Assembly (NCBI RefSeq): GCF_016909495.1
Contig: NZ_JAFBFW010000003.1
Span: 744,001-808,000 of the forward strand
Source: Pantoea coffeiphila
GTDB taxonomy: Bacteria > Pseudomonadota > Gammaproteobacteria > Enterobacterales > Enterobacteriaceae
Reading direction: 5' to 3'
Length of the DNA stretch: 64,000 nucleotides
In this document: positions 38,449 through 49,927 of the stretch, piece by piece
Layout of the letters: each line of letters begins with the position of its first letter
Position numbering within the stretch: position 1 is the stretch's first letter
Made by a program: the position numbers and the translations under genes
The notes under the pieces: model-generated
Seen by the model: only the letters and a program-made list of their open reading frames with translations
What the model was told of the DNA's origin: nothing
Database searches by the model: none

Positions 38449-39864
38449 GTGGATTACCTTCCTCTATTTGCTGATATCAGACACAAACCGGTGCTGGTAG
38501 TGGGCGGCGGCGATGTGGCCGCGCGCAAAATCGAACTGCTGCGGCGCGCCGGGGCGCGGGTACTGGTGGTATCACGCGAACTCTGCGACGAACTGGCCGA
38601 ACTGGAAACCCAGGGCGAAATCGAATGGCTGGCAAAGGCCTATGATGCCAGCCAGCTTGATCGTGTATTTTTTGTGATCGCTGCCACCGACGATGGCGAT
38701 CTCAACGGCCAGGTGTTTCAGGACGCCACCGATCGTTTCCTGCTGGCGAACGTGGTGGATGACCAGCCGAAATGTTCCTTTATTTTCCCTTCCATCGTCG
38801 ATCGCTCGCCGCTGGTGGTGGCTATCTCTTCCGGCGGTACTGCGCCGGTGCTGGCGCGCCTGCTGCGTGAAAAAATTGAAACCCTGCTGCCCGCCACGCT
38901 GGGCCAGATGGCAGAGATTGCCGGTCAGTGGCGCGGCAAGGTCAAAGCCCGCTTCAGTAAAATGTCCGATCGCCGCCGCTTCTGGGAGAAAGCCTTTAAC
39001 GGGCTGTTTGCCAGCCAGGTGGGTTCGGGCAACGTTGACGGCGCTCGCCTCACGCTGGATAAGCAGCTGGATGAACCGGAAGCCGCACAGGGAGAGATTA
39101 TCCTTGTGGGAGCGGGTCCGGGCGACAGCGGTCTGCTGACGCTGCGCGGGTTGCAGGTCATGCAGCTGGCCGATGTGGTGCTGTATGACTATCTGGTCAG
39201 CGATGAAATTCTGGATTTAGTCCGCCGTGACGCCGACCGTATCTGCGTTGGCAAGCGTGCCAACGCCCACAGCGTGCCGCAGGAAGAAACCAATCGCCTG
39301 CTGGTTGAGCTGGCCAAACAGGGTAAGCGCGTGGTGCGTCTGAAGGGTGGCGATCCGTTTATCTTCGGTCGCGGAGGCGAAGAACTTCAGGCGGCAGTGG
39401 AGGCGGGTATTCCCTTCCAGGTGGTGCCGGGTGTGACCGCAGCAGCAGGCGCAACCGCCTATGCCGGGATACCGCTGACCCACCGCGATCACGCCCAGAG
39501 CGTGCTGTTTGTCACCGGCCAGTGCCGGGCCGACAGCAGCGGCACAGACTGGCCGTCGCTGGCGCGTGCGCGACAGACGCTGGCAATTTATATGGGATCG
39601 GCAAACGCAGGCGACATCGCCAGCCAGCTTATCGCCCACGGGCGTGACCCTAAAACTCCGGCGGCGGTGATTGGCCGTGGCACCCGGCAGGATCAAAAGG
39701 TGCTGACCGGCACACTGGATCAGCTGGACGAGCTGGCACGCAACGCCCCAACCCCGGCGCTGTTAGTGATTGGCGAAGTGGTCAATCTGCATCAGCAGCT
39801 GGCGTGGTATCAACATTCTGCGCAGCAGGACGGACGCGAGTCCGCCGTTGTGAATTTGGCTTGA
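38449..39864 (+). CDS. cysG: Siroheme synthase CysG (trifunctional)
   Basis: Makes siroheme from uroporphyrinogen III for sulfite (and nitrite) reductase. 471 aa from GTG 38449 ([14 protein letters not shown]). The N-terminal CysG-B half has the NAD-binding [12 protein letters not shown] and performs oxidation and iron insertion. The C-terminal CysG-A half (about 215-460) has the methyltransferase signatures [15 protein letters not shown] and [17 protein letters not shown]. An in-frame GTG at 38428 would add seven residues without homology. Lies 9 nt before cysD, so it heads a cysG-cysDNC operon, unlike E. coli where cysG is beside nirBD. Confidence 0.96.
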   Translation: MDYLPLFADIRHKPVLVVGGGDVAARKIELLRRAGARVLVVSRELCDELAELETQGEIEWLAKAYDASQLDRVFFVIAATDDGDLNGQVFQDATDRFLLANVVDDQPKCSFIFPSIVDRSPLVVAISSGGTAPVLARLLREKIETLLPATLGQMAEIAGQWRGKVKARFSKMSDRRRFWEKAFNGLFASQVGSGNVDGARLTLDKQLDEPEAAQGEIILVGAGPGDSGLLTLRGLQVMQLADVVLYDYLVSDEILDLVRRDADRICVGKRANAHSVPQEETNRLLVELAKQGKRVVRLKGGDPFIFGRGGEELQAAVEAGIPFQVVPGVTAAAGATAYAGIPLTHRDHAQSVLFVTGQCRADSSGTDWPSLARARQTLAIYMGSANAGDIASQLIAHGRDPKTPAAVIGRGTRQDQKVLTGTLDQLDELARNAPTPALLVIGEVVNLHQQLAWYQHSAQQDGRESAVVNLA

Positions 39865-39873
39865 GGAAAAGTT

Positions 39874-40782
39874 ATGGATCAAAAACGTCTGACTCATCTG
39901 CGTCAACTGGAGGCGGAGAGTATCCATATTATCCGCGAAGTGGCGGCAGAGTTCGCCAATCCGGTGATGATGTACTCCATCGGTAAAGACTCATCGGTGA
40001 TGCTGCACCTGGCGCGTAAGGCCTTCTACCCGGGAACGCTGCCGTTCCCGCTGCTGCATGTTGATACCGGCTGGAAATTCCGTGAAATGTACGAATTCCG
40101 CGATCGTACGGTAAAAAACATCGGCGCCGAGCTGCTGGTTCACCGCAACCCGGAAGGCGTGGCAATGGGCATAAGCCCGTTTGTCCACGGCAGCGCCAAG
40201 CATACCGATATCATGAAGACCGAAGGGCTGAAGCAGGCGCTGAACAAATACGGTTTTGATGCGGCCTTTGGCGGCGCACGTCGTGACGAGGAGAAATCCC
40301 GCGCGAAAGAGCGTATCTACTCCTTCCGCGACCGTTTCCACCGCTGGGACCCGAAAAATCAGCGCCCGGAGCTGTGGCACAACTACAACGGCCAGATTAA
40401 CAAAGGCGAAAGCATTCGCGTGTTCCCGCTCTCTAACTGGACCGAGCTGGATATCTGGCAGTATATCTTCCTGGAAAATATCGAAATCGTTCCGCTATAT
40501 CTGGCCGCTGAGCGCCCGGTTCTGGAGCGTGACGGCATGCTGATGATGATCGACGATGAGCGCATTAACCTGCAGCCCGGCGAGAAAATCGAGCAGCGCA
40601 TGGTGCGTTTCCGCACCCTCGGCTGTTGGCCGCTGACCGGTGCGGTAGAGTCTGAAGCGCAAACGCTGCCGGAGATTATCGAAGAGATGCTGGTTTCCAC
40701 CACCAGCGAGCGTCAGGGGCGGGTGATTGACCGCGATCAGTCTGGCTCGATGGAGCTGAAGAAACGCCAGGGTTATTTCTAA
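39874..40782 (+). CDS. cysD: Sulfate adenylyltransferase subunit 2 CysD
   Basis: Catalytic subunit of ATP sulfurylase: ATP plus sulfate to adenosine phosphosulfate (APS), driven by GTP hydrolysis on CysN. 302 aa, same as E. coli. PP-loop motif [17 protein letters not shown] near residues 30-45 binds ATP. The C-terminal [12 protein letters not shown] is conserved. TGAGGA precedes the ATG, inside the cysG end. 9 nt before cysN. Confidence 0.98.
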   Translation: MDQKRLTHLRQLEAESIHIIREVAAEFANPVMMYSIGKDSSVMLHLARKAFYPGTLPFPLLHVDTGWKFREMYEFRDRTVKNIGAELLVHRNPEGVAMGISPFVHGSAKHTDIMKTEGLKQALNKYGFDAAFGGARRDEEKSRAKERIYSFRDRFHRWDPKNQRPELWHNYNGQINKGESIRVFPLSNWTELDIWQYIFLENIEIVPLYLAAERPVLERDGMLMMIDDERINLQPGEKIEQRMVRFRTLGCWPLTGAVESEAQTLPEIIEEMLVSTTSERQGRVIDRDQSGSMELKKRQGYF

Positions 40783-40791
40783 GGAGCCGCC

Positions 40792-42219
40792 ATGAATACC
40801 ATTATTGCACAACAGATCGCCGATCAGGGCGGGGTGGAAGCCTGGCTGCACGCTCAGCAGCATAAAAGCCTGCTGCGTTTTCTGACCTGCGGCAGCGTTG
40901 ACGACGGCAAAAGTACGCTGATTGGCCGCCTGCTGCACGACACCCGACAGATTTATGAAGACCAGCTCTCCACGCTGCACAACGACAGCAAGCGTCACGG
41001 TACGCAGGGTGAGAAGCTGGACCTGGCACTGCTGGTGGATGGCCTGCAGGCCGAGCGCGAACAGGGCATCACCATCGATGTCGCCTACCGCTATTTCTCT
41101 ACCGAGAAGCGTAAATTCATTATCGCCGATACCCCGGGGCACGAGCAGTACACCCGCAACATGGCGACCGGTGCTTCAACTTGCGATCTGGCGATTTTGC
41201 TGATCGATGCCCGTAAAGGCGTGCTCGATCAAACCCGTCGCCACAGCTTTATCTCTACGCTGCTGGGCATTAAACACCTGGTGGTGGCGATCAATAAAAT
41301 GGATCTGGTGGACTACAGCCAGCAGACCTTTGAAGAGATCAAACAGAGCTACCTCGATTTTGCCGAACAGCTGCCGGGCGATCTGGATATCCGCTTTGTG
41401 CCGCTCTCCGCGCTGGAAGGCGAGAACGTGGCGGCACCGAGCGCCGCAATGAACTGGTACAGCGGCCCGACGCTGCTCGACGTGCTGGAAACCGTTGAGG
41501 TGCAGCGCGTGGTAGAGCAGCAGCCGATGCGTTTCCCGGTGCAGTACGTTAACCGCCCGAACCTCGACTTCCGCGGCTATGCCGGTACGCTGGCGTCCGG
41601 TGTGGTACAGGTCGGTCAGCGGGTAAAAGTGCTGCCGTCCGGCGTGGAGTCGGCCATTGCCCGCATCGTCACCTTTGATGGTGATTTGCAGCAGGCCAGC
41701 GCGGGCGAAGCGATTACCCTGGTGCTGAAAGATGAAATCGACATCAGCCGCGGCGATCTGCTGGTGGCCGTTGATGCCGATCTCAAACCGGTACAGGGCG
41801 CGTCGGTCAATGTGGTGTGGATGGCCGAGCAGCCGCTGGTGCCGGGCCAGAGCTTTGACGTGAAAATTGCCGGTAAAAAGACCCGCGCGCGCGTGGAAAA
41901 AATTCAGTATCAGGTTGAGATCAACAACCTGACTCGTCATGAAGCGCAGGAGCTGCCGCTGAACGGGATTGGCCTGGTGGATCTGACCTTCGATGAGCCA
42001 ATGGTGCTTGATCCGTATCAGCAAAACCCGGTAACCGGCGGGATGATCTTTATCGATCGTCTGAGCAACGTTACCGTCGGTGCCGGGATGATCCTCGAAC
42101 CGCTGGCAGAAACGCAGCAGGCGGCAGGTCACTACAGCGCCTTTGAGCTGGAGCTGAACGCACTGGTGCGTCGTCACTTCCCGCACTGGAACGCGCGCGA
42201 CCTGCTGGGCGGTAATTAA
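40792..42219 (+). CDS. cysN: Sulfate adenylyltransferase subunit 1 CysN (GTPase)
   Basis: EF-Tu-like GTPase subunit of ATP sulfurylase. 475 aa. The G motifs are [12 protein letters not shown] (G1, about residues 33-44), [13 protein letters not shown] (G2), [12 protein letters not shown] (G3) and NKMDLVD (G4). Two beta-barrel domains follow. Stand-alone CysN, not fused to CysC, as in E. coli. One base separates its stop from the cysC ATG. Confidence 0.98.
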   Translation: MNTIIAQQIADQGGVEAWLHAQQHKSLLRFLTCGSVDDGKSTLIGRLLHDTRQIYEDQLSTLHNDSKRHGTQGEKLDLALLVDGLQAEREQGITIDVAYRYFSTEKRKFIIADTPGHEQYTRNMATGASTCDLAILLIDARKGVLDQTRRHSFISTLLGIKHLVVAINKMDLVDYSQQTFEEIKQSYLDFAEQLPGDLDIRFVPLSALEGENVAAPSAAMNWYSGPTLLDVLETVEVQRVVEQQPMRFPVQYVNRPNLDFRGYAGTLASGVVQVGQRVKVLPSGVESAIARIVTFDGDLQQASAGEAITLVLKDEIDISRGDLLVAVDADLKPVQGASVNVVWMAEQPLVPGQSFDVKIAGKKTRARVEKIQYQVEINNLTRHEAQELPLNGIGLVDLTFDEPMVLDPYQQNPVTGGMIFIDRLSNVTVGAGMILEPLAETQQAAGHYSAFELELNALVRRHFPHWNARDLLGGN

Positions 42220-42220
42220 T

Positions 42221-42826
42221 ATGGCCCTGCATGACGAGAATGTCGTCTGGCACGATCACCCGGTCAGCCGGGAAGATCGTGAAGGGCAGCACGGTCATCA
42301 GGGCGCGGTACTGTGGTTTACCGGGCTTTCCGGCTCCGGTAAATCCACCGTAGCCGGTGCACTGGAGCAGGTACTGCATCGTCTGGGTGCCAGTACTTAT
42401 CTACTGGATGGCGATAACGTGCGCCACGGCCTGTGCCGCGATCTTGGCTTCAGCGATGACGACCGCCGGGAGAATATCCGCCGGGTGGGGGAAGTGGCGA
42501 AGCTGATGGTGGACGCGGGTCTGTTGGTACTCACTGCCTTTATTTCGCCGCACCGTGCCGAACGCGATATGGTGCGCGAGATGCTGGGAGAAGGGCGTTT
42601 TATTGAGGTGTTTGTCGATACGCCGCTGGCTATTTGTGAAGCGCGCGATCCGAAAGGATTGTACAAAAAAGCCAGGGCAGGAGAGCTGCGTAATTTCACC
42701 GGTATCGATTCGGTTTACGAGGCGCCTGAACGGGCTGACCTCCACCTGAACGGTGAACAATTGGTAACACATTTAACCGCCCAGATATTAGACCTGTTGC
42801 GCCAGCGCGATATTATCAAACCCTGA
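42221..42826 (+). CDS. cysC: Adenylylsulfate kinase CysC
   Basis: Phosphorylates APS to PAPS, the substrate of CysH. 201 aa, same as E. coli. P-loop [16 protein letters not shown] begins near residue 33, followed by [21 protein letters not shown] and the [10 protein letters not shown] region. Last gene of cysGDNC; a hairpin follows. Confidence 0.98.
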   Translation: MALHDENVVWHDHPVSREDREGQHGHQGAVLWFTGLSGSGKSTVAGALEQVLHRLGASTYLLDGDNVRHGLCRDLGFSDDDRRENIRRVGEVAKLMVDAGLLVLTAFISPHRAERDMVREMLGEGRFIEVFVDTPLAICEARDPKGLYKKARAGELRNFTGIDSVYEAPERADLHLNGEQLVTHLTAQILDLLRQRDIIKP

Positions 42827-42839
42827 TACAGCGACTGTT

Positions 42840-42857
42840 AACGCCCTCGCGGGCGTT
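42840..42857 (+). terminator. Hairpin after cysC
   Basis: Perfect AACGCCC / GGGCGTT stem with a TCGC loop, 13 nt after the cysC stop. No T run; probable end-of-operon structure. Confidence 0.5.
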
Positions 42858-42908
42858 ACTCAGGCGGGCATCGTTTCGGTGCGCCGCTCAAGCGTTAATG
42901 GGATATCT

Positions 42909-43229
42909 ATGCAAAACGTCACCCCACTGCTGGCAAGAAAAGACAAAAGCGATCAAGATGAGGCTTCCTGGCCATTTCCTGGCGGCGTGGTGGGCTTCGC
43001 TTCATGGTGGGTAGCCCTCGCTACAACGTTTGTACTGTATGGTTCAAACACCCTGTTTTTCTTCCTTTACACCTGGCCGTTCTTCCTTGCACTGCTGCCG
43101 GTTTCCGTACTGGTCGGTATTGCGATCAGCGTGCTGCTGCGAGGACATCTGATCTGGACTACGCTTGCAACGGTGATACTGGTTATTTGCCTGTTCTGGC
43201 TGCTGTTTAGTCAGTTAACCGGTTGGTGA
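42909..43229 (+). CDS. ygbE: Inner-membrane protein YgbE (DUF3561)
   Basis: 106-aa membrane protein of the DUF3561 family, function unknown. After a polar N-terminus, FPGGVVGFASWWVALATTFVLYGS, LFFFLYTWPFFLALLP and the C-terminal stretch suggest three to four membrane segments. The start at ATG 42909 (MQNVTPLLARK) has GGGAT upstream; the frame extends to 42879 without support. Position between cysC and ftsB is conserved with E. coli. Confidence 0.9.
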   Translation: MQNVTPLLARKDKSDQDEASWPFPGGVVGFASWWVALATTFVLYGSNTLFFFLYTWPFFLALLPVSVLVGIAISVLLRGHLIWTTLATVILVICLFWLLFSQLTGW

Positions 43230-43422
43230 CCCTTACATCTGATGTGGAAACGCATCGCTGCGTTACAAAACTTTTCGTTAACCCGTGCCAGAAATTACCT
43301 CTCTTTTGGTGCTTTTTGCCGCGTTTGCGCGGCTTAGTCTGAGAAAACAGCTCTATTTCACTGGCAGAGTGGAGTCGTAGTAAAAGTTATGGGATGATTG
43401 AGCCGTTTTTCAGGGGGCGGGG

Positions 43423-43737
43423 ATGGGAAAACTTACGCTGCTGTTACTTGTTCTGCTGGGCTGGCTGCAATATTCGCTCTGGCTGGGCAAGAATGGCATA
43501 CATGACTATACGCGCGTTAATGAGGATGTTGCGGTGCAGCAGACCAATAACGCCAAGCTTAAAGCGCGCAACGATCAGCTTTTTGCCGAAATCGACGATC
43601 TTAACGGCGGTTCGGAAGCGATCGAGGAACGCGCACGTAACGAGCTGGGAATGATCAAACCCGGTGAGATCTTCTATCGCCTTGTGCCGGATCAAAGCAA
43701 ACGAAACGCGCAGCAAAGCCAACCAGCCAATCAGTAA
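43423..43737 (+). CDS. ftsB: Cell division protein FtsB
   Basis: Bitopic divisome protein that forms the FtsQLB complex linking FtsQ to septal wall synthesis. 104 aa. One N-terminal membrane helix (about residues 4-21) is followed by a periplasmic coiled coil ([20 protein letters not shown], about 30-70) and the conserved [25 protein letters not shown] precedes the ATG. Cotranscribed with ispD and ispF as in other enterics. Confidence 0.97.
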   Translation: MGKLTLLLLVLLGWLQYSLWLGKNGIHDYTRVNEDVAVQQTNNAKLKARNDQLFAEIDDLNGGSEAIEERARNELGMIKPGEIFYRLVPDQSKRNAQQSQPANQ

Positions 43738-43745
43738 CGATAACC

Positions 43746-44462
43746 ATGAACATCGCAGACTCCTGTCCGCACGTGATCGCCGTTGTGCCCGCAGCGGGGA
43801 TTGGCAGCCGCATGCTGTCCGAGTGCCCCAAACAGTATCTTTCCATCGGCAACAAAACGATTCTTGAACACAGCCTGGATGCGCTGCTGGCGCACCCGGC
43901 GGTGACTAAGGCGATTGTGGCTCTCAGCCCGGATGATGTCTATTTTTCACGACTGCCGGTGGCGAACGACCCGCGTATTATTCAGGTGGTGGGCGGTAAC
44001 CAGCGTGCCGACTCGGTGCTGGCCGGATTAAAAGCGGCTGAAAATGCGCAGTGGGTGCTGGTACATGACGCCGCTCGCCCCTGTCTGCATCTCAACGATC
44101 TGACCCGCCTGCTGGAGCTGACCCAGCGCAGTGAGGTCGGCGGTATTCTTGCCGCACCGGTACGCGATACCATGAAGCGGGCAACCGGCGGTGCCGAAAC
44201 GATTGCCCATACGGTGGAGCGTGAAGCCCTGTGGCACGCGCTGACGCCGCAGCTGTTCCCGCTGGCGCTGCTGCGAAATTGTCTGGAGCGCGCCCTGCGT
44301 GAAGGTGCCAGCATTACCGATGAGGCTTCTGCCCTCGAGTACTGCGGCTATCACCCGGAATTAGTCAGCGGACGCAGTGATAATCTTAAAGTAACCCGGC
44401 CGGAAGATCTGGCGCTGGCCGAGTTCTATCTGACCCAAATTTATAATAAGGAGAACGCATAA
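43746..44462 (+). CDS. ispD: 2-C-methyl-D-erythritol 4-phosphate cytidylyltransferase IspD
   Basis: Third enzyme of the MEP isoprenoid pathway: CTP plus MEP to CDP-ME. 238 aa. The CTP-binding loop [19 protein letters not shown] lies near residues 14-32, with VHDAARPC and RVxD-type segments later ([15 protein letters not shown]). Its stop shares a base with the ispF ATG (TAATG). Confidence 0.97.
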   Translation: MNIADSCPHVIAVVPAAGIGSRMLSECPKQYLSIGNKTILEHSLDALLAHPAVTKAIVALSPDDVYFSRLPVANDPRIIQVVGGNQRADSVLAGLKAAENAQWVLVHDAARPCLHLNDLTRLLELTQRSEVGGILAAPVRDTMKRATGGAETIAHTVEREALWHALTPQLFPLALLRNCLERALREGASITDEASALEYCGYHPELVSGRSDNLKVTRPEDLALAEFYLTQIYNKENA

Positions 44463-44935
44463 TGCGTATTGGTCATGGTTTTGATGTACACGCTTTTGGC
44501 GGCGAAGGCCCGCTGATTATTGGCGGCGTGCGTATCCCTTATGAGAAAGGATTACTGGCCCATTCCGACGGTGACGTGGCGCTGCATGCGCTGACCGATG
44601 CACTGCTGGGCGCGGCTGCACTGGGCGATATCGGTAAACTCTTCCCGGACACCGATGCCGCCTATAAAGGTGCGGACAGCCGCGAGCTGCTGCGCGAAGC
44701 GTGGCGCCAGATTGAGAAAAAAGGCTACCGCGTGGGCAACGTTGACGTCACGATCATCGCGCAGGCACCGAAAATGCTGCCGCACACGCCGCAGATGCGC
44801 ATCAATATTGCCGAAGATCTGGGTATCCACATGGATGAAGTCAATGTGAAGGCCACCACCACCGAAAAGCTGGGCTTTACCGGCCGTGGTGAAGGCATTG
44901 CCTGTGAAGCCGTTGCGCTGCTGATTAAGGCCTGA
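44462..44935 (+). CDS. ispF: 2-C-methyl-D-erythritol 2,4-cyclodiphosphate synthase IspF
   Basis: Cyclises CDP-ME 2-phosphate to MEcPP in the MEP pathway. 157 aa. Zinc ligands Asp8, His10 ([13 protein letters not shown]) and His42 ([14 protein letters not shown]) are present, with the C-terminal [15 protein letters not shown]. Overlaps ispD by one base and lies 2 nt before truD. Confidence 0.98.
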   Translation: MRIGHGFDVHAFGGEGPLIIGGVRIPYEKGLLAHSDGDVALHALTDALLGAAALGDIGKLFPDTDAAYKGADSRELLREAWRQIEKKGYRVGNVDVTIIAQAPKMLPHTPQMRINIAEDLGIHMDEVNVKATTTEKLGFTGRGEGIACEAVALLIKA

Positions 44936-44937
44936 AG

Positions 44938-45987
44938 ATGGATTTAGCAAAGCAGAACTGGCTGTACGGTAAGCCGACCGCCGAAGGCGTGCTGAAGGCC
45001 ACGGCGGAAGATTTCGTTGTGGTTGAGGATCTGGGCTACGCACCGGACGGCGACGGTGAACAGCTGCTGGTGCGTATTCGTAAAACCGGCTGTAATACCC
45101 GGTTCGTGGCTGAAGCGCTGGCAAAATTCGTTGGTATTCATCCGCGTGACGCCAGCTTTGCCGGTATGAAGGATCGCCACGCCGTCACCGAACAGTGGTT
45201 CTGCCTGCGACTGCCGGGTAAAGAGACGCCGGATATGCGCAAATTTGCGCTGGAAGGGGTTGAGGTGCTGGAAAGTGCCCGCCATCGTCGCAAGCTGCGC
45301 ACCGGGGCGCTGCAGGGCAATGATTTCCGGCTGGTGCTGCGGCAGGTGACCGATCGTGATGCTGTAGAGCAGCGCCTGCAGCAGATTACTTTGGGTGGCG
45401 TCCCCAACTATTTCGGCAGCCAGCGTTTTGGCCATAACGGTAACAACCTGCTTATGGCGCAGCGCTGGGCAGCAGATGAGATCCGCGTGCGTGAGCGTAA
45501 CAAACGCAGTTTCCTGCTCTCGGCGGCGCGAAGCGCGATGTTTAATCAGGTGGTCAGCGATCGTCTGGCACAGCAGGGCACGCTGACGAAGGCATTGAAC
45601 GGCGATGCGCTGCAGCTGACCGGGCGCGGCAGTTGGTTTGTTGCCACAGCAGAAGAGCTGGATGCCCTGCAGCAGCGGGTTGACGCTAACGAACTGCGTG
45701 TTACCGCACCGCTGCCGGGCAGCGGAGAATGGGGCACCCGTGATGAGGCTCTGGCACTGGAGCAGGCTTCTCTGGTATCGGAAACGGCCTTAATCGAGCT
45801 GATGACGCGTGAAAAGGTGGAAGCCGCCCGCCGCGCTATGCTGGTGATCCCCCGCGACCTGCGCTGGGTCTGGCTGGATGATGCTACGCTGGCGATGAAT
45901 TTTTGGCTACCGGCGGGAAGCTTTGCCACCAGCGTGGTGCGTGAACTGCTGCTGCCACAGGCTAGCGCCGACGAGGTTGATGAGTAA
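44938..45987 (+). CDS. truD: tRNA pseudouridine(13) synthase TruD
   Basis: Makes pseudouridine 13 in tRNA-Glu. 349 aa. The catalytic aspartate is Asp79 in [36 protein letters not shown] is the family's second signature, and the TRUD insertion domain lies about residues 150-300. In E. coli surE begins inside the truD 3' end; here the two are 207 nt apart. Confidence 0.97.
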   Translation: MDLAKQNWLYGKPTAEGVLKATAEDFVVVEDLGYAPDGDGEQLLVRIRKTGCNTRFVAEALAKFVGIHPRDASFAGMKDRHAVTEQWFCLRLPGKETPDMRKFALEGVEVLESARHRRKLRTGALQGNDFRLVLRQVTDRDAVEQRLQQITLGGVPNYFGSQRFGHNGNNLLMAQRWAADEIRVRERNKRSFLLSAARSAMFNQVVSDRLAQQGTLTKALNGDALQLTGRGSWFVATAEELDALQQRVDANELRVTAPLPGSGEWGTRDEALALEQASLVSETALIELMTREKVEAARRAMLVIPRDLRWVWLDDATLAMNFWLPAGSFATSVVRELLLPQASADEVDE

Positions 45988-46007
45988 CGCGCGGACCTGT
46001 TTTTTTA

Positions 46008-46025
46008 CTGCCGCTTCGGCGGCAG
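46008..46025. other. UUCG-loop hairpin in the truD-surE gap
   Basis: CTGCCGC-TTCG-GCGGCAG, a perfect 7-bp stem with an exceptionally stable tetraloop, 21 nt after the truD stop. A T run precedes rather than follows it, so it is not an intrinsic terminator; it may stabilise or define the truD mRNA end. Confidence 0.55.
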
Positions 46026-46194
46026 CTGCTAGTCGATTGAAACCAGAAACTTACACCTACCACAACCCGAATCATCCAGCTAAAATGGCTTCCAGCCACG
46101 CCTTTTATTCCGCGTATTTTTCATTCGCACAGCGGTCAGTTATCCCTGCTGTCGGAATCGGGCGAACAAAAATTATCAACAGGTTAGGTGTTAA

Positions 46195-46956
46195 ATGCGA
46201 ATATTGCTGAGCAACGACGATGGTATCCATGCGCCAGGTATTCAGGCGTTGGCAAAGGCGCTGCGCCAGTTTGCTGAGGTCCAGGTTGTTGCTCCCGATC
46301 GTAACCGCAGCGGGGCGTCAAACTCGCTGACGCTGGAAACACCACTACGCACGTTTGATTATCCCAACGGTGATATTGCCGTGCAGATGGGAACGCCTAC
46401 CGACTGTGTTTACCTCGGGGTCAATACCCTGATGCGCCCCAAGCCGGATATTGTGGTCTCCGGAATCAACGCCGGGCCGAACCTCGGTGATGATGTGATC
46501 TACTCCGGGACCGTTGCGGCGGCGATGGAAGGGCGTCATCTGGGGCTGCCCGCTTTGGCGGTGTCGCTGGACGGACATCAGCATTATGAAACGGCGGCGG
46601 CGGTGACCTGCTCAATTCTGCGCGCACTGATGCAAGAACCGCTGCGGACCGGGCGCATTCTCAATATCAATGTTCCTGATTTGCCGCTGGAACAGATAAA
46701 AGGTATCCGCGTGACGCGCTGCGGCAGCCGCCATCCCAGCGACAGGGCGATTCAGCAGCAGGACCCGCGCGGCAACACGATGTACTGGATTGGGCCTCCG
46801 GGCGACAAACTTGATGCAGGCCCGGGTACCGACTTTGCTGCGGTTGATGAGGGATATGTGTCGGTGACCGCTCTTCATGTGGACTTAACCGCCCATGCGG
46901 CGCAGGAGGTTGTATCTTCCTGGCTGTCACGCGTTGAGGTTGACCAACAATGGTAA
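46195..46956 (+). CDS. surE: 5'/3'-nucleotidase SurE
   Basis: Metal-dependent phosphatase acting on nucleoside 5'- and 3'-monophosphates and short polyphosphate; linked to stationary-phase survival. 253 aa, as E. coli. Metal-site residues Asn7, Asp8 and Asp9 in [12 protein letters not shown], the [11 protein letters not shown] loop and [26 protein letters not shown] are present. AGGTGTTAA precedes the ATG. Overlaps the pcm start by 7 nt. Confidence 0.97.
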   Translation: MRILLSNDDGIHAPGIQALAKALRQFAEVQVVAPDRNRSGASNSLTLETPLRTFDYPNGDIAVQMGTPTDCVYLGVNTLMRPKPDIVVSGINAGPNLGDDVIYSGTVAAAMEGRHLGLPALAVSLDGHQHYETAAAVTCSILRALMQEPLRTGRILNINVPDLPLEQIKGIRVTRCGSRHPSDRAIQQQDPRGNTMYWIGPPGDKLDAGPGTDFAAVDEGYVSVTALHVDLTAHAAQEVVSSWLSRVEVDQQW

Positions 46957-47579
46957 GCGGCGGCCGGATCGATACGCTGCTTGCACTGCTGAAAAAGCAG
47001 GGCATTAACGATGAACGATTGCTGCAGGCGATAGAAGATGTGCCGCGCGAACGTTTCATCGATGAGGCCTTTGAGCATAAAGCCTGGGACAATATGGCGC
47101 TGCCTATTGGTTCCGGACAGACGATTTCTCAGCCCTACATGGTGGCCAGAATGACCGAGCTTCTGGAGCTCACCCCGCAGTCGCGCGTGCTGGAAATCGG
47201 TACCGGTTCCGGCTATCAGACGGCGATTCTGGCGCATCTGGTCGAGCATGTTTGTTCCGTTGAGCGCATAAAAGGGTTGCAGTGGCAGGCCAAGCGTCGA
47301 CTGAAGCAGCTCGATCTGCATAATGTTTCAACTCGCCACGGCGACGGCTGGCTTGGCTGGCGTTCTCGCGGGCCCTTCGACGCGATTATTGTGACGGCGG
47401 CCCCGCCGGAAATACCGGATGCTTTACTGGCACAGCTTGATGAAGGGGGCATTATGGTGCTGCCGGTGGGGGAAGAGCAGCAGGTTTTACAGCGCATTCG
47501 CCGCCGGGGAGGTGAGTTTGTGGTTGAAACCATCGAACCGGTTCGCTTTGTTCCTTTGGTGCAGGGCGATCTGGCCTGA
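46950..47579 (+). CDS. pcm: Protein-L-isoaspartate O-methyltransferase Pcm
   Basis: Repairs isoaspartyl damage in aged proteins with S-adenosylmethionine. 209 aa. The SAM motif is [17 protein letters not shown] near residues 80-95. [21 protein letters not shown] is the substrate-binding signature. Translationally coupled to surE by a 7-nt overlap; nlpD-rpoS follow, so the stationary-phase functions cluster together as in E. coli. Confidence 0.97.
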   Translation: MVSGGRIDTLLALLKKQGINDERLLQAIEDVPRERFIDEAFEHKAWDNMALPIGSGQTISQPYMVARMTELLELTPQSRVLEIGTGSGYQTAILAHLVEHVCSVERIKGLQWQAKRRLKQLDLHNVSTRHGDGWLGWRSRGPFDAIIVTAAPPEIPDALLAQLDEGGIMVLPVGEEQQVLQRIRRRGGEFVVETIEPVRFVPLVQGDLA

Positions 47580-47735
47580 AGTGAGCCGCTAATAAAGATT
47601 AATACAACTGGCATGGCACGTTGTGGTTGATATTGCTAGTATCTGAATAATTCGCGCGGGCTGACAGAAGATGCTGTAAACCATCAGCCCGGCCGCAGTT
47701 CTGTCTTTAATAAGCATTGCCGTAATGGGGGATGA

Positions 47736-48815
47736 ATGAGCACTGGAAGCCCGGTTTTTAAGTTGCGCCGTATTGCGGCCGTTTCATTGATAGGTTTTTG
47801 GCTGGCAGGTTGTTCCAGCGATAATACGCAGGCTCCCATCAGTTCAGTTGGCGGTAATGATTCAGGCATGCTGAGTAATTCAGGCGGTGGCGGCGGTGGC
47901 TTTATTCCCGCACGCCCGCCGTCGTCTTCAAATGGTGGAATGATTTCGTCCTCTTCTTCACCAAACGTGGTGACGGAAAACGGGCGCATTGTTTACAACC
48001 GCAGTTATGGGAACATTCCGAAAGGTAGCTACAGCGGTGACAGCTATACCGTTAAGCGTGGCGATACTCTGTTCTACATTGCGTGGATTACCGGCAATGA
48101 TTTCCGAGATTTGGCGCAACGCAATAATATCCCCGCCCCTTACGGGCTCAACGTTGGCCAGCAGATTCAGGTTGGCAACGGCGGCGGTACGCCGATCACC
48201 GGAGGAAATGCAATCACAGTTGCCGATGCAACTGCAGGTGGCGTAACGACTCCTCCTTCCAGTACACAAATGCAGCCAACACCTGTTGCACGGCAACCGG
48301 TTATTACGTATTCTGAGGATTCAGGTACTCCAAGTGGAGGAAGTGGAGGCAAAATGCTGCCTTCATCCGGCACAACTGTTGCAACGACGACAGCGCCGGT
48401 TACCGCCCCGACCGTCAGCAGTACAACGGACAGCGCTACCCCAGTGGGAAGCTGGCGTTGGCCGACAGACGGTAAGATTATCGATAACTTCTCTGCTTCC
48501 GAAGGCGGCAATAAAGGTATCGACATCGCGGGTTCACGTGGTCAGTCCGTTGTATCCACCGCTTCAGGCAGGGTGGTATATGCCGGGAATGCGCTGCGCG
48601 GTTACGGTAATCTGATAATCATCAAACATAATGATGACTACCTGAGTGCTTATGCCCATAACGACACTATGCTGGTCCGTGAACAACAAGAGGTTAAAGC
48701 GGGTCAGAAAATAGCCACCATGGGCAGTACCGGCACAAGCTCGGTTAGATTGCACTTTGAAATTCGTTACAAGGGGAAATCCGTAAACCCGTTGCGTTAT
48801 TTACCGCAGCGATAA
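47736..48815 (+). CDS. nlpD: Murein hydrolase activator NlpD
   Basis: Outer-membrane lipoprotein that activates the amidase AmiC at the septum. 359 aa, shorter than the 379 of E. coli in the low-complexity linker. Lipobox LAGC with Cys26; one LysM domain ([15 protein letters not shown], about residues 104-148) for peptidoglycan binding. The C-terminal LytM/M23 domain has metal ligands replaced (NKGIDI instead of HxGxD), typical of non-catalytic activators. In E. coli the main rpoS promoter lies inside nlpD, so this gene is also rpoS control DNA. Confidence 0.97.
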   Translation: MSTGSPVFKLRRIAAVSLIGFWLAGCSSDNTQAPISSVGGNDSGMLSNSGGGGGGFIPARPPSSSNGGMISSSSSPNVVTENGRIVYNRSYGNIPKGSYSGDSYTVKRGDTLFYIAWITGNDFRDLAQRNNIPAPYGLNVGQQIQVGNGGGTPITGGNAITVADATAGGVTTPPSSTQMQPTPVARQPVITYSEDSGTPSGGSGGKMLPSSGTTVATTTAPVTAPTVSSTTDSATPVGSWRWPTDGKIIDNFSASEGGNKGIDIAGSRGQSVVSTASGRVVYAGNALRGYGNLIIIKHNDDYLSAYAHNDTMLVREQQEVKAGQKIATMGSTGTSSVRLHFEIRYKGKSVNPLRYLPQR

Positions 48816-48864
48816 CCGGCAGAACCTTGGTGTTCTGCCCTGGAATCACGGGTAGGAGCCGCTT
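48761..48864 (+). promoter_or_regulatory. rpoS mRNA leader, proximal translational control region
   Basis: The last about 100 nt before rpoS, overlapping the nlpD 3' end, keep the E. coli leader blocks (ATTCGTTACAAGGGGAAATC, GCGTTATTTACCGCAGCGATAA, ATCACGGGTAGGAGCC). These form the inhibitory stem that masks the ribosome-binding site and is opened by DsrA, RprA and ArcZ in E. coli. TAGGAG is the Shine-Dalgarno site. The small-RNA partners are not in this window. Confidence 0.7.
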
Positions 48865-49857
48865 ATGAGCCAGAATACGCTGAAAGTTAATGAGTTAAAT
48901 GAAGATGCGGAATTCGACGAAAACGGAGCTGAGGTTTTTGATGAGAAGGCTCTTGTCGGAAATGAACCTGGTGATAACGATTTAGCAGAAGAAGAACTGC
49001 TGTCGCAGGGGGCCACACAGCGTGTGCTCGATGCGACACAGCTCTATCTTGGGGAGATTGGTTATTCCCCACTGTTAACGGCGGAAGAAGAAGTCTTCTT
49101 TGCCCGCCGGGCGCTTCGTGGCGACATTCCTTCACGTCGCCGAATGATTGAAAGCAACCTGCGTCTGGTGGTAAAAATCGCCCGTCGTTACAGCAATCGT
49201 GGTCTGGCGCTGCTGGATCTGATTGAAGAAGGTAACCTCGGTTTGATCCGTGCCGTAGAGAAGTTTGACCCGGAAAGAGGGTTCCGTTTCTCTACGTACG
49301 CCACCTGGTGGATTCGTCAGACGATTGAACGGGCGATCATGAATCAAACCCGTACCATCCGCCTGCCGATTCACATCGTGAAAGAGCTGAACGTTTATCT
49401 GCGCACCGCGCGTGAACTTTCCCATAAGCTCGATCATGAGCCCAGTGCGGAAGAGATTGCCGAGCAGTTAGACAAACCTGTTGATGACGTAAGCCGGATG
49501 CTGCGCCTCAACGAACGCATTACCTCAGTTGATACGCCGCTGGGCGGAGATTCTGAGAAAGCGCTGCTGGATATTCTGGCCGACGAGAAAGATAACGGTC
49601 CGGAAGATACCACCCAGGACGATGACATGAAGCAAAGCATCGTCAAATGGCTGTTCGAACTGAACGCCAAGCAGCGTGAAGTGCTGGCACGTCGTTTCGG
49701 CCTGTTAGGCTATGAAGCGGCCACGCTGGAAGATGTGGGTCGCGAAATTGGTCTGACCCGCGAGCGTGTTCGCCAGATTCAGGTTGAAGGTCTTCGTCGT
49801 CTGCGCGAAATTCTGCAGGCACAGGGACTGAATATTGAAGCGCTGTTCCGCGAATAA
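48865..49857 (+). CDS. rpoS: RNA polymerase sigma factor RpoS
   Basis: General stress and stationary-phase sigma factor (sigma-38). 330 aa, identical in length to E. coli. Region 1.2 ([21 protein letters not shown]), region 2 ([51 protein letters not shown]), region 3 and region 4 ([19 protein letters not shown]) are complete. No truncation, unlike many laboratory or clinical rpoS alleles. Confidence 0.98.
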   Translation: MSQNTLKVNELNEDAEFDENGAEVFDEKALVGNEPGDNDLAEEELLSQGATQRVLDATQLYLGEIGYSPLLTAEEEVFFARRALRGDIPSRRRMIESNLRLVVKIARRYSNRGLALLDLIEEGNLGLIRAVEKFDPERGFRFSTYATWWIRQTIERAIMNQTRTIRLPIHIVKELNVYLRTARELSHKLDHEPSAEEIAEQLDKPVDDVSRMLRLNERITSVDTPLGGDSEKALLDILADEKDNGPEDTTQDDDMKQSIVKWLFELNAKQREVLARRFGLLGYEAATLEDVGREIGLTRERVRQIQVEGLRRLREILQAQGLNIEALFRE

Positions 49858-49885
49858 TCGCGAAACTGCTGACTGAGTTAATGCG

Positions 49886-49916
49886 AAAAGCGACGATCTC
49901 CGATCGTCGCTTTTTT
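49886..49916. terminator. Bidirectional terminator between rpoS and narL
   Basis: Perfect 9-bp stem GCGACGATC / GATCGTCGC with a 3-base loop, preceded by four A and followed by six T. Serves both convergent genes. Confidence 0.9.
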
Positions 49917-49927
49917 ATTGCCTTTTT

